A stretch of 64,000 nt of DNA, taken from NCBI RefSeq assembly GCF_018275325.1, contig NZ_JAGVQR010000001.1, positions 992,001 to 1,056,000 on the forward strand, in the 5' to 3' direction. The stretch comes from Nocardioides palaemonis. Lineage in GTDB: Bacteria; Actinomycetota; Actinomycetes; Propionibacteriales; Nocardioidaceae. A program made the position numbers and the translations under genes. A model generated the notes under the pieces. The model had not been told where the DNA came from. It was given only the letters and a program-made list of their open reading frames with translations, and searched no databases. Shown in pieces: positions 16,403-24,086 of the stretch (its first letter is position 1; each line of letters starts with the position of its first letter).

Positions 16403-17722
16403 CAGATGTCACCTATTCGTGCAGCAGACCCCTTCTACCACCTCGACCGGATGGGTTCGGTCCGCGCCGTCACCAATTCGACAGCAGCATCGCAGTGGAC
16501 CAGCGAGTGGGAGCCCTACGGACTGCCACGCACCAGCACGAAGGTCGACCCCAACGCCGCTGTCAATCCGATCGGCTGGACCGGGCAGTACGCCGACCCC
16601 ACCGGCTCGGTCCACCTTCGCGCCCGGCAGTACGACCCTGCGTTGGGTCGGTTCACCGCGCCCGACCAGGCCGCCGCCATGCCGTACTCGGCCACCGGCA
16701 CCTACGCCGCCGGCAATCCGCTCGCGTTCGCCGACCCCACCGGCCTGTGGCCCAGCCCCGGCGACGTCTGGAACGTGGTCACCACGGGCGCCGCAGTCGT
16801 CGCACCGATCGCCGGCATGGCCGCGCCCTTCAGCGGACCACTGGCCCCCATCGTGGGCGGCGTCGCCATCGCCGCCGGCGCCATCACCGCCATCGACTCC
16901 GCTTACAACGCCTACCAGGTCTGCGGCGGCAACGAGAAGGGCTCCTGCGCCGGCGAGATCGCACTCGGCGCCGTTGGAATGGCGACTGGTGGTCTGGGGA
17001 GGACAGCCATCCGGAGCAGCCTTGCTGCCCGCACCGCCGCGAGGTCATGCTCCTTCACCGGAGCGACTGTCGTGCTGATGGCAGACGGCACGAAGAAGCC
17101 GATTGAGGACATCAAGGTCGGTGACCGCGTAATCGCGACCGACCCCGAGACCGGCGAGCAGTCCGCGAAGGCGGTGACCCACACCTGGGTTCACGACGAC
17201 ATGGTCATGGACCTCGTCGTCGATGGCGAGGTCATCACGACCACCGAGGACCATCCGTTCTGGTCAGTCACCGACCAGCGCTTCGAGCGGGCCGACGAGC
17301 TCGCGGCCGATGAGCAGGTTCTTGGGGCCGACGGCCGCGTGCTTCCTGTGTCCGGCCTCGAACTGGAGACATCCCGAGAGGGGCTGGCCTACAACCTCAG
17401 CATCGAGGGCATCCACACCTATCACGTCGGCGACGCCGAGATCCTTGTGCACAACACGTGCTCCATCCACGGGAACTCGTTGAACAGCCCCAAACCCACC
17501 ACGCTGTACCGTTTGGACGATGCCAACGGCAACCTCCTCAAGTGGGGTGTCACCAGCCGACCCAATGCCCGCCGCCGTTACACTGAGACGTTCCTTCGCG
17601 ACAAGCAGTTCACGCCGATAACAGTCGGTCCGCGAAGCCAGATGATCCGGATCGAACGCTGGATGGTCGAGCATCACCGGGGCCCGCTCAACCGGGAGTC
17701 ATGGGCAGGAGGTAGTTGGTGA
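16403..17722 (+). pseudogene. C-terminal end of an RHS polymorphic toxin: RHS core tail, Hint domain, GIY-YIG-like toxin
   Basis: Homology begins right at the IS3 copy B boundary (~16434): FYHLDRMGSVRAVTNSTA, then the RHS core signature NPIGWTGQYADPTGSVHLRA, RQYDPALGRFTAPDQ and NPLAFADPTGLWP. A hydrophobic linker follows, then a Hint/pretoxin-autocleavage domain (SCSFTGATVVLMADGTKKPI, GDRVIATDPETGEQ, TTEDHPFW, and the HTYHVGDAEILVHN end). The last ~85 residues (TTLYRLDDANGNLLKWGVTS, ARRRYTET, IRIERWMVEHH) look like a GIY-YIG/URI-type nuclease toxin. The thousands of bases of secretion and RHS shell sequence normally in front are missing. ATGs at 16343 and 16403 lie inside the IS, so a short fusion could still be translated. 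Confidence 0.82.
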
Positions 17723-18135
17723 TCGCGCACGAAGAAGATGTCACGGCGCTTTCTATTGGGGCGGTCTACGGGGGCACCAGTGTAGTCGACGACGCCTGGA
17801 AGCCGGCCGTGCAGCGGGTCATGAACGCGGTGATGGTCCGACGAGAAGGCGTTCGAAGCCCGCTGTCGCTCAATGTCGTCTTCCATGTTGAGGGCGAACT
17901 ACTACCGCCGATTGATTTCGAAGGTGTCCGAACAGGCAGGCTGAGCCGTAAGCGGATGGAGTTGATGGTTCAAGCCGCAGTTCCGTCGGAACCAGTTGAG
18001 GACCGTCTTGCCGCGCTTCTCAGCCTGCTCCAGAGCGCTGCTCTGGAGGCTGAAGATCTCGCGAGGCGACGAAAGATTGCCGACGACCTGCATGAGATCC
18101 GTGCCATTGTCGATGCCGTCGTGCAGGACCTGTGA
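17719..18135 (+). CDS. Presumed immunity protein for the RHS toxin, C-terminus altered by IS3
   Basis: The start is GTG 17719, overlapping the toxin stop as GTGA with AGGAGG six bases upstream. About 138 residues, helical C-terminal half (EDRLAALLSLLQSAALEAED, RRRKIADDLHEIRAIVDAVV). Immunity genes directly follow their toxin tip in RHS loci, which is the basis of the call; the family is not recognised. The stop TGA (18133-18135) is made by the first bases of IS3 copy C. Without the IS the frame would continue CTG TCT ACT CGC CGC ATC TGA, so five residues (STRRI) were lost, probably harmlessly. Confidence 0.7.
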   Translation: MIAHEEDVTALSIGAVYGGTSVVDDAWKPAVQRVMNAVMVRREGVRSPLSLNVVFHVEGELLPPIDFEGVRTGRLSRKRMELMVQAAVPSEPVEDRLAALLSLLQSAALEAEDLARRRKIADDLHEIRAIVDAVVQDL

Positions 18136-18183
18136 ATCGCCCTGGGTCTGGTGGAGGCTCTCAACCGATGGAGGATGAGAGTC

Positions 18184-18504
18184 ATGGCGGCACCCAGGAA
18201 GTACCCCGACGAGCTGCGTGAGCGGGCCACTCGGATGGCGGTTGAGCTCCGGCAGAATCCGGCGACGAAGAACGGCGCGATCCAGCGAGTGGCCGAGCAG
18301 CTCGGCATGCATCCCGAGACCCTGCGCAACTGGGTTCGTCAGGCTGAGATCGACGGCGGTGTCCGGCCGGGTACCACGACGGCGGAGGCTGAGCGGATCG
18401 CGAAGCTCGAGCAGGAGGTCCGCGAGCTGCGGCGGGCCAACCACATCTTGAAGACCTCGGCGGCTTTCTTCGCGGCGGAGCTCGACCGCCCCACCAGCAG
18501 GTAG
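18184..18504 (+). CDS. IS3-family transposase OrfA (copy C)
   Basis: 106 residues from ATG 18184 (MAAPRKYPDELRERATRMAV); 18175 and 18151 are in-frame alternatives. HTH (NGAIQRVAEQLGMHPETLRN), coiled coil (RIAKLEQEVRELRRANHILK) and the FFAAELDRP tail. The stop overlaps the OrfB GTG by one base. Confidence 0.92.
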   Translation: MAAPRKYPDELRERATRMAVELRQNPATKNGAIQRVAEQLGMHPETLRNWVRQAEIDGGVRPGTTTAEAERIAKLEQEVRELRRANHILKTSAAFFAAELDRPTSR

Positions 18505-19490
18505 TGGCCTACATCGACGCCCACCGCGGTGACGTGGTGGATGGTCGTGAGGTCGGGGTCGAGCCGATCTGCGCGGTGCTGAAGAGCGCCGGCGTGCAGA
18601 TCGCCCCGAGTGGCTACTACGCGGCCAAGAATCGGCCGCCCTCGGCACGCGCAGTGCGTGATGCTGAGCTGGTCGAGGACATCAAGGTCGCCCACCGGGC
18701 GAACCTGGGGGTCTACGGCGCGAGGAAGATCCATGCCGAGCTGAACCGCGAAGGGGTGCCGGTCGCCCGGTGCACCGTGGAGCGGCTGATGCGAGCCGAG
18801 GGGCTACGTGGGATCCCGCGGGAGAAGACCCGCAAGACCACGGTCGGTGACGGTGCTGAGACCGAGCGGCCCGAGGACCTCGTGAAGCGGAAGTTCGTCG
18901 CCACCGGCCCGAACCAGCTGTGGGTGGCCGATCTGACCTACGTCCGCACACATGCCGGGTGGACCTACGTCGCGTTCGTCCTTGACGTCTTCAGCCGGAT
19001 GATCGTCGGCTGGCAGGTCTCGACCAGCCTGCGCACCGATCTGGCGCTCGACGCCCTCGACATGGGCCTATGGACGCGTCAGCGTGCCGGCCAAGACGTC
19101 ACCGGCCTGGTCCACCACTCGGACCGTGGAGTTCAGTATCGAGCGATTCGCTACACCGAGCGGCTAGCCGAGGCCGAGGCCGTCGCGTCCGTCGGATCGC
19201 GAGGCGATTCGTACGACAACGCCATGGCCGAGGCGCTCAACTCGCTGTTCAAGGCCGAGTGCATTCGCAACCCGGTCATGCGACCCAAGGGCGGCTGGAA
19301 GAGCGTCACCGACGTCGAGATTGCCGTCGCCGAGTACGTCGACTGGTTCAACCACAGGCGCCTTCATGGCGAGATCGGGCTCGTCCCACCGGCCGAGTTC
19401 GAGGCCAACCACTGGGCTCACCAGCGGGCCAGCATCACCACCCAGAACTACCCTGAGACACCCGTCCTGGCCGGGGCAGGTTCCAAGTAA
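18504..19490 (+). CDS. IS3-family transposase OrfB (copy C)
   Basis: 328 residues with intact DDE motifs: LWVADLTYVRTHAGWTYVAF (first Asp), LVHHSDRGVQYRAIRYTERL (second Asp), GDSYDNAMAEALNSLFKAE (Glu), then YVDWFNHRRLHGEIG. Probably made as an OrfAB fusion by frameshifting near 18480-18504. Confidence 0.93.
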   Translation: MAYIDAHRGDVVDGREVGVEPICAVLKSAGVQIAPSGYYAAKNRPPSARAVRDAELVEDIKVAHRANLGVYGARKIHAELNREGVPVARCTVERLMRAEGLRGIPREKTRKTTVGDGAETERPEDLVKRKFVATGPNQLWVADLTYVRTHAGWTYVAFVLDVFSRMIVGWQVSTSLRTDLALDALDMGLWTRQRAGQDVTGLVHHSDRGVQYRAIRYTERLAEAEAVASVGSRGDSYDNAMAEALNSLFKAECIRNPVMRPKGGWKSVTDVEIAVAEYVDWFNHRRLHGEIGLVPPAEFEANHWAHQRASITTQNYPETPVLAGAGSK

Positions 19491-19717
19491 TCGAGCCTCC
19501 ACGAAACCCGGGGCGATTCACTGTCTACTCGCCGCATCTGAGTGGCACTGGCGGCCCTAGAGCGGCGACACCACGCCGTTGGATGGCCAAGCCCTGGCGG
19601 CTGCCCCGCGCGGGTCGAGCGGGTCTGCTGCAACGATCCGGTGACAGGCTGCCTTGGGCGGCTGACCGCGCCGATGGGCGTCGCGTGCGCGAGTTGCACT
19701 GCACGCTCCCTATTACA

Positions 19718-19781
19718 TGTTGGCGGGCGACCACTGTGGGGGCGCTTTGAGCGGGGAAGTGCACCCTTCCGATATTGGCAT
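19718..19781 (+). repeat. Copy 2 of a ~65-bp diverged direct repeat, in a gene-free 340-bp gap
   Basis: The gap 19521-19863 holds no gene I can support. Its centre reads TGTTGGCGGGCGACC, GGGGGCGCTTTGAGCGGGG, AAGTGCACCCTTCCGATATT, matching 5454-5518 with scattered transitions. GGCGGGCGAC recurs 60 bases later in the same gap. The two copies bracket the IS-rich core of the island (14.2 kb apart). Confidence 0.5.
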
Positions 19782-19863
19782 CGGCGGGCGACGTGGTTGA
19801 CCGCCAGCACCTGGCCAGCGTCAGGATGTCAGGACGGTGCAGCCGACCCGTATGCGCGCTGAC

Positions 19864-20607
19864 TCAGGGGTGCTCTGCCGCGACAGCGCCCGCATGCGCG
19901 GCAAAGAACGTGTCCTCGCACAGACAGTGCGGTGTGCGTTCCCGGGGACGACCGAATACCTGGGGGAAGCCCCGCAGGACGTCGTAACGATGCTCGATGT
20001 GGCTGTCGCGTCGAGCGGTGAGTGACGGCGACCGAGACCAGTAGAGCTCGGCAGCCAGCAGGATGCCGGCCAGCGCGGACTGGTGGGCAAGCGGCACGAG
20101 TGCCTCTCCAGGCAGGTCACCGACCGGGAGCAGCCCGCCCGCGCAGATGCCATCGCGATACAACAGGCCAACCGTCTTGTCCGCCCACTCGTTGCGCTGC
20201 GTCTGTTCGACCACACCGTCGTCGAGCAGGTCCTCGATCAGCGCGACCTGTGTCCAACGAACGGCGTCCGGAGGGGCAGGTAGCTCGGCGATCGCCGGAA
20301 CGCTCGGCAACGGGTACCCAATGGGCAGGTTGTAGGTCAGGTAGGCAAGCACGCGCAGTGGTGTCTGTCTCACGGCCTCGGCGATCAGCTCGTGATCGTG
20401 CGAGCGTGGACGCGAGGGGTAATACAGGCATGCCAGACAGGGCTTCACACTGAACTCCTCGTGACGAGACCAGCCCAGGTCAGCTACTTGGGTCCACGCG
20501 TTGTACGCGTGGCGCGGGGCCGTGGCCGCCACGGTGATCCGGTCGCGCGCAGTGTCGAGGGCGACGAGGACCTGATGGGCATCGAGGTGCTCCTCGGAGT
20601 CCCCCAC
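19864..20607 (-). CDS. E1-like (ThiF-fold) activating enzyme, C-terminal part after a frameshift
   Basis: The frame carries on from the N-terminal E1 part at 20601-20606. It opens at an incidental GTG (20607) and reads GDSEEHLDAHQVLVALDTAR, AYNAWTQVADLGWSRHEEF and KPCLACLYYPSRP, which is the expected continuation of an E1 Rossmann domain (substrate-binding segment and candidate catalytic cysteines). It ends with HCLCEDTFFAAHAG. One extra G in the five-G run at 20601-20605 would give a seamless FRGKWGDSEEHL. Without it, the E1 is split into two products. This may be a mutation, a sequencing error in a homopolymer, or frameshifting. Confidence 0.75.
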   Translation of the reverse strand: MGDSEEHLDAHQVLVALDTARDRITVAATAPRHAYNAWTQVADLGWSRHEEFSVKPCLACLYYPSRPRSHDHELIAEAVRQTPLRVLAYLTYNLPIGYPLPSVPAIAELPAPPDAVRWTQVALIEDLLDDGVVEQTQRNEWADKTVGLLYRDGICAGGLLPVGDLPGEALVPLAHQSALAGILLAAELYWSRSPSLTARRDSHIEHRYDVLRGFPQVFGRPRERTPHCLCEDTFFAAHAGAVAAEHP

Positions 20608-21695
20608 TTGCCTCGGAAAGGCTTGACCTCGAGTCCCGAGGCTGCTCCCGCCAGACCGAACGCGTTGTTCCTGACGGCCTCCTGCATCAGATCGACCTTG
20701 ACCGCCCCGACGTCCTCGGCGCGGGTCAGAACGTAGCGCTGTAGATTCGACAACGTGACCGTCTCGGGGTCCACCACGTGCATCACGCCCACAGCGTCGA
20801 CCTCGCTCAACGCCAACGCAGCAGCTTGACCGATCGCACCGCCGCCGACGAGGAAGAACTCGCCGAGGTCGACCGGTTCGGCCTCAGCGATCGGAACTGA
20901 ACCCTCATCGGCGGAACTAGTGGCCTCGGATGTCGCGACGGCTGTGGTGTCGGCTGGGGTGTCGGAAGGACTGGATGCGGGGGCGTCAAGGTCGACCGGT
21001 GCCGCTGTCAGCAGGTCGATGCCCCCGGCTTGTCGGCCTGTTCGCCCTCGGTACCCGAGCTCGGCGGCGAATACGGTGCGGAACACCTCAGACATGCCGA
21101 AGGCGGCCGCTGCGAGCCAGGCGAGCGGATGTCCGGGCTCCGAGCTGGTGCCGTCGTCGAGCCGGTCCCATCCCTCGGCCGGATCGATCGCGACCGTCCA
21201 GCCTCGTGCGCTGACCTCGACCAGTCGGTCCTGCGCCGACGGCTGAGTGGTGTCAGAGTGACCGGCTTTGCTCGAGAACGAGGCGCCGAGGCGCAGCCTC
21301 ACCGCCAGACCGGTGTCGTCACTGCCGTCCGGTCCGTGTTCGTGCCCGTGCCAGTGCCCGGGTTCGTCTTCAGCCTCTACGAGTGAAGCGGACCCGTTGC
21401 GGGTATCCAGCAGGATGTCTGCGTCCGGGTTGATGGCGCGGATCAGGTCGCGTGCCTGGTGCGTGAGGGTCTCGTCCCTCGACGACCCGTGGGCAGGGCG
21501 CAGGTCGATGACCGGATACAGCCGCGCGGCAAGGTTGCATGCCAGGAGGAACGCACCTTTCGCGGCGTCGTCCTGCGAGACGACGTCAAGGTGAAGTCGG
21601 ACGTCGCGGAGCTTGTCTGCAAGCGTGTCGGGGTCGACGTCGGCGACTGGGCGTAGAGAGTCGGCGACTCTGGAGAAGAACGCGGGTAGCGCCAC
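20484..21695 (-). CDS. E1-like (ThiF-fold) ubiquitin-activating enzyme, N-terminal part, frameshifted
   Basis: Starts at GTG 21695, three bases after the JAMM gene stop. The N-terminal ~240 residues are a unique domain with a His-rich patch (GHWHGHEHG), then a ~45-residue Ser/Thr/Asp linker, then the E1 Rossmann fold: FFLVGGGAIGQAAALALSEV (ATP loop), HVVDPETVTLSNLQRYVLT (Asp and SNLxR adenylation motif), AEDVGAVKVDL (G-x-K). E1 enzymes adenylate the Ubl C-terminus and pass it to a cysteine. The frame shifts after KWG (20601-20606), giving a meaningless 38-residue tail to 20484; the true C-terminal half is in the -1 frame to 19864. Last gene of the Ubl-E2-JAMM-E1 operon. Confidence 0.85.
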   Translation of the reverse strand: MALPAFFSRVADSLRPVADVDPDTLADKLRDVRLHLDVVSQDDAAKGAFLLACNLAARLYPVIDLRPAHGSSRDETLTHQARDLIRAINPDADILLDTRNGSASLVEAEDEPGHWHGHEHGPDGSDDTGLAVRLRLGASFSSKAGHSDTTQPSAQDRLVEVSARGWTVAIDPAEGWDRLDDGTSSEPGHPLAWLAAAAFGMSEVFRTVFAAELGYRGRTGRQAGGIDLLTAAPVDLDAPASSPSDTPADTTAVATSEATSSADEGSVPIAEAEPVDLGEFFLVGGGAIGQAAALALSEVDAVGVMHVVDPETVTLSNLQRYVLTRAEDVGAVKVDLMQEAVRNNAFGLAGAASGLEVKPFRGKWGTPRSTSMPIRSSSPSTLRATGSPWRPRPRATRTTRGPK

Positions 21696-21697
21696 GA

Positions 21698-22192
21698 TCA
21701 GCTTCCTTCTGGTTCGACGTGGATCCGGGACCCGGTATCTGCCGCCAGGTCCCACGTACCATGCTCACGCAACCGGTACCACGCCCACCGATCCATGCTG
21801 GCGCGTCCGTGCCGGGCGAAGTCCGGGACGACGAGGCTCAATGCGCCACACAGCGTCACCAAGGGAAAGTGGTCATCAGTGCTTGAGTGGTAGGCGTCGG
21901 TCGGGTGGGTGTGCACCTGGCCGGCAGCGATTTCTCCGCGTTCGTAGAATGCACGGTTCATCCGGAACAGTGCCACGCCGTCGACGACGACCAGCAGCCC
22001 ATCCGCGGTCTTGTGGGCGGTCTGTTGAGGGACGTAGCAGCTGGTGAAGTGAAGCGTGTCCTCGTCAACCACCTTGCCGCCCCACACGACGAAGCCCTCG
22101 TGCCCCAACTGGCCGCGTTCCTGAAGGAACTCGAGGGTGGGAGCGAGGACCGAGTCGGGGACCACGAGCTCACGTTGGGAGGTCAGGTCCAC
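21698..22192 (-). CDS. JAB/JAMM-family deubiquitinase-like metallopeptidase
   Basis: 164 residues. The zinc site HTHPTDAYHSSTDD matches the JAMM motif HxH-x7-S-x2-D, and the upstream Glu is likely in LGHEGFVVW. JAMM peptidases cut isopeptide or peptide bonds after a Ubl C-terminus: they mature the modifier or remove it from targets. The GTG at 22192 overlaps the E2-like gene by 23 bases. The core beta strands (LLVVVDGVALFRMNRAF, LCGALSLVVPDF) fit the MPN fold. Position between E2-like and E1-like genes supports a role in Ubl removal. Confidence 0.88.
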   Translation of the reverse strand: MDLTSQRELVVPDSVLAPTLEFLQERGQLGHEGFVVWGGKVVDEDTLHFTSCYVPQQTAHKTADGLLVVVDGVALFRMNRAFYERGEIAAGQVHTHPTDAYHSSTDDHFPLVTLCGALSLVVPDFARHGRASMDRWAWYRLREHGTWDLAADTGSRIHVEPEGS

Positions 22193-23141
22193 CGTTGCTC
22201 TTCCTTCGTGCCGCGGGTACCAAGGAAGGTTCCGCGCCGTCGCGGGCGACGTCAGGCGGACTGCCCTGGACCCCTGCCTCCTGTTCCATCACGGGCTGGA
22301 TCACGGGTTCGACGGGTTCGTCGATGACGTCTGCGCTGCTGAGAACTTCTCCGACCTGCGCGGAGGGAGCGGGTCGGTCGTGGTCTGCGTCCGGTCCCTG
22401 CGCCTCCGCGCTTGCAGCGCCGGCGGCCATGGCAGCTGCGACGGCGGCCTCCTGCGCCTCTTGGGCCGCCAGCTGTCGCTGCGCCAAGTCGGCATCGCCC
22501 TGCAGGAGGTTCATGTCGAGCTGGTTGGCGATGCCCGCGCTGCTGCCCGGGGCGAGGGACTGGATGGCTACCGACATGCCGAGGACGTTGCGCGACATGC
22601 GCTGCCAGATGCGCTCACAGATGACGACGAGGTCTCCGGCGTCCAGGTGCCGGTGCAGCAGCCAGTCGTCGCCGCTGTGCTGAGGGTGGCTGTGGTACTC
22701 GCGGATGCCGGGCAGGCACAAGAAGGGCCGCAGCGTCTCGGGGTGCTGGTCGATGAGAGCGTCGCGGACCTCGCCGGAGTCCATCCGGTTCGGAGCTCGC
22801 ACGGGCGGTGGACCGCCGAGGGGCTCCCGGGTGATGGGGTCGATGAACGTGAGGGACGGGGCCCACAGGTCGAAGTTCCAGTAGTCGATGCGTACGCATG
22901 CCGTCATGACCGGAATCGTGCGTGGACCCATGGCAACGTCTCGAAGGAAGCCAACCTCGACGCAGAGGTCGCCCACCGAGAGCAGCAGCCACCCACGACG
23001 GGCGTACACGTCGGCGTTGGCCCTCCACCGAGCGATCTGCTCGTCGAACTTCGCCCGGTTGACCGCGGTGGGGACCAGGCGGGGACCACGGTTTTGTGGC
23101 GCGGTCCCCGCCTGCGGATCCGCTGTGAGTGCGTCAGCCAC
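22170..23141 (-). CDS. E2-like conjugating enzyme of the bacterial ubiquitin-like system
   Basis: 323 residues from GTG 23141, overlapping the Ubl stop by 8 bases. The first ~215 residues form the domain found in these operons: strands WLLLSVGDLCVEVGF and ACVRIDYWNFDLWAPSLTF, then FLCLPGIREYHSHPQHSGDD with C142 and H150/H152/H155, and LVVICERIWQRMSRNVLG. The conserved Cys in FLCLPG followed by the HxHPQH segment is the likely thioester/active site. A Gln/Ala-rich coiled coil (~215-245) and a disordered acidic tail follow. E2 assignment rests on operon context and these motifs; no ubiquitin-ligase (E3) gene is seen nearby. Confidence 0.75.
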   Translation of the reverse strand: MADALTADPQAGTAPQNRGPRLVPTAVNRAKFDEQIARWRANADVYARRGWLLLSVGDLCVEVGFLRDVAMGPRTIPVMTACVRIDYWNFDLWAPSLTFIDPITREPLGGPPPVRAPNRMDSGEVRDALIDQHPETLRPFLCLPGIREYHSHPQHSGDDWLLHRHLDAGDLVVICERIWQRMSRNVLGMSVAIQSLAPGSSAGIANQLDMNLLQGDADLAQRQLAAQEAQEAAVAAAMAAGAASAEAQGPDADHDRPAPSAQVGEVLSSADVIDEPVEPVIQPVMEQEAGVQGSPPDVARDGAEPSLVPAARRKSNGGPDLPT

Positions 23142-23397
23142 CAGCGCCCGCCTTGGGGCTCAGGAACAGCGTGTGTCCATCGAACAGACCGGCCTCGTCC
23201 GGGCGCATGCCGAGGCCAAGGAGCTGCCCGGCTTCGTTGCGCAGCTCCCAGTCTTCGGGGCGCTGGCCTTTGTTGCCGGACTCGCGCAGAGCTTCCCGCA
23301 CTGCGTGCTCGAGGGTCTGGTGCCGGTTGATTCGCACAGCCTCGGGGGCGCCCGAGACAACGATCACCAGGTCCACGTGGTTGTCAGGCTTCGCCAT
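23134..23397 (-). CDS. Ubiquitin-like modifier ending in an exposed diglycine
   Basis: 87 residues; GGAG precedes the ATG at 23397. The beta-grasp pattern is readable: strand VDLVIVVSGAPEAVRINRHQ, helix LEHAVREALRESGN, then WELRNEAGQLLGLGMR and a final strand LFDGHTLFLSPKAGAGG. It resembles the DUF2604/multi-ubiquitin-type bacterial Ubls. The chain ends exactly in Gly-Gly, the form an E1 can adenylate without prior cleavage. First gene of the operon followed by E2-like, JAMM and E1-like genes, the set described for bacterial Ubl conjugation systems, several of which (Bil, Bub) act in phage defence. Confidence 0.88.
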   Translation of the reverse strand: MAKPDNHVDLVIVVSGAPEAVRINRHQTLEHAVREALRESGNKGQRPEDWELRNEAGQLLGLGMRPDEAGLFDGHTLFLSPKAGAGG

Positions 23398-23602
23398 GAC
23401 GGTCTCCTTCGCTCGAGTGCCTTCACCTCATGTAGGCACCCGATGCGGGAATCTCCCGTGCTGGGCAGGAAAAGTTTCCAGAAACCGCGCGGAGAGCCGA
23501 GGGGCACCTCAGAAGCCGACCAGCGACCACTGGCACGCGGGGGCGCGTGGCCGAGGACGTTCAGTACCCGCAGGTACGGGCGTCCTTCTGTGCCGCGCTT
23601 CG

Positions 23603-24064
23603 TCAGGAAGCCGTGGCAACGATCGTTGAAGCTGTGATCCGCTCGTGCACGTAGGTCGCTGCGCGGGTCTCGTGCGGCGCGTGGTCCATCCAGGTGGGGC
23701 TGGCCGACGCGGTCGCCGGAGCGGCGGTGCGGTAGGCGAGGACGCTGCGCATCACATCGCCGGTCGCATCCAGCTGCTGGGTGGGGTCGCTAAGAAGGTC
23801 CGCGAAGCTCACTGCCACTGGCGGGATGTTGCGCGCAGCAACTAGAGCGCTCTGCGCCGACGATAGCCGGCGGGCAGCCTCGTGAAGCGCGGTCTCGGCA
23901 TGGGAGCGCTTCGCTGTATCGCGGCTGGCGAGTGCGTCCTCATACGCCATCAGCGCGTCGTTGTAGTCGTAGGAGGCGTTCGCGACAGCGTCGCGCAGGG
24001 CGGGCTGAGCCTCGACCGCACCTACGGTTTGGGGCCGCTTCTTGCTGTTCACGCGCTCTCCCAT
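23603..24064 (-). CDS. Hypothetical helical protein upstream of the Ubl operon, 153 aa
   Basis: Starts at ATG 24064. Long amphipathic helices (YNDALMAYEDALASRDTAKR, HEAARRLSSAQSALVAARN) followed by a shorter helical part; no enzyme motif. It points the same way as the Ubl operon 205 bases downstream and the sigma/kinase pair upstream. The gap to the Ubl holds small inverted repeats (GTGCC...GGCAC near 23417-23439) that could be an operator or attenuator. Function unknown; by position it may be a system accessory. Confidence 0.5.
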   Translation of the reverse strand: MGERVNSKKRPQTVGAVEAQPALRDAVANASYDYNDALMAYEDALASRDTAKRSHAETALHEAARRLSSAQSALVAARNIPPVAVSFADLLSDPTQQLDATGDVMRSVLAYRTAAPATASASPTWMDHAPHETRAATYVHERITASTIVATAS

Positions 24065-24086
24065 GTCTTCGAGTATGCGTCAAGCA

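Larger units (their letters stand above)
15153..16431 (-). mobile_element. IS3-family insertion sequence (copy B), about 1,280 bp
   Basis: A different IS3 subgroup from copies A and C. Inverted repeat: GGGTCTGCTGCACGAA then two mismatches then GGTGACA at 15153-15177, with its reverse complement at 16407-16431. The exact outer base is uncertain by one (CCT at 15150-15152 may pair with CCT at 16431-16433 as target duplication). It separates the HNH gene from the RHS remnant, and neither neighbour continues on the other side, so it likely marks a deletion. Confidence 0.82.
18133..19520 (+). mobile_element. IS3-family insertion sequence (copy C), 1,388 bp
   Basis: Left end TGAATCGCCCTGGGTCTGG at 18133 and right end complementary to TGAATCGCCCCGGGTTTCG ending at 19520; the repeat runs through GTGGAGGCTC. 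CTG at 18130-18132 and 19521-19523 is a 3-bp target duplication. It is related to copy A in ends and in the FFAAELDRP tail of OrfA. Confidence 0.92.
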
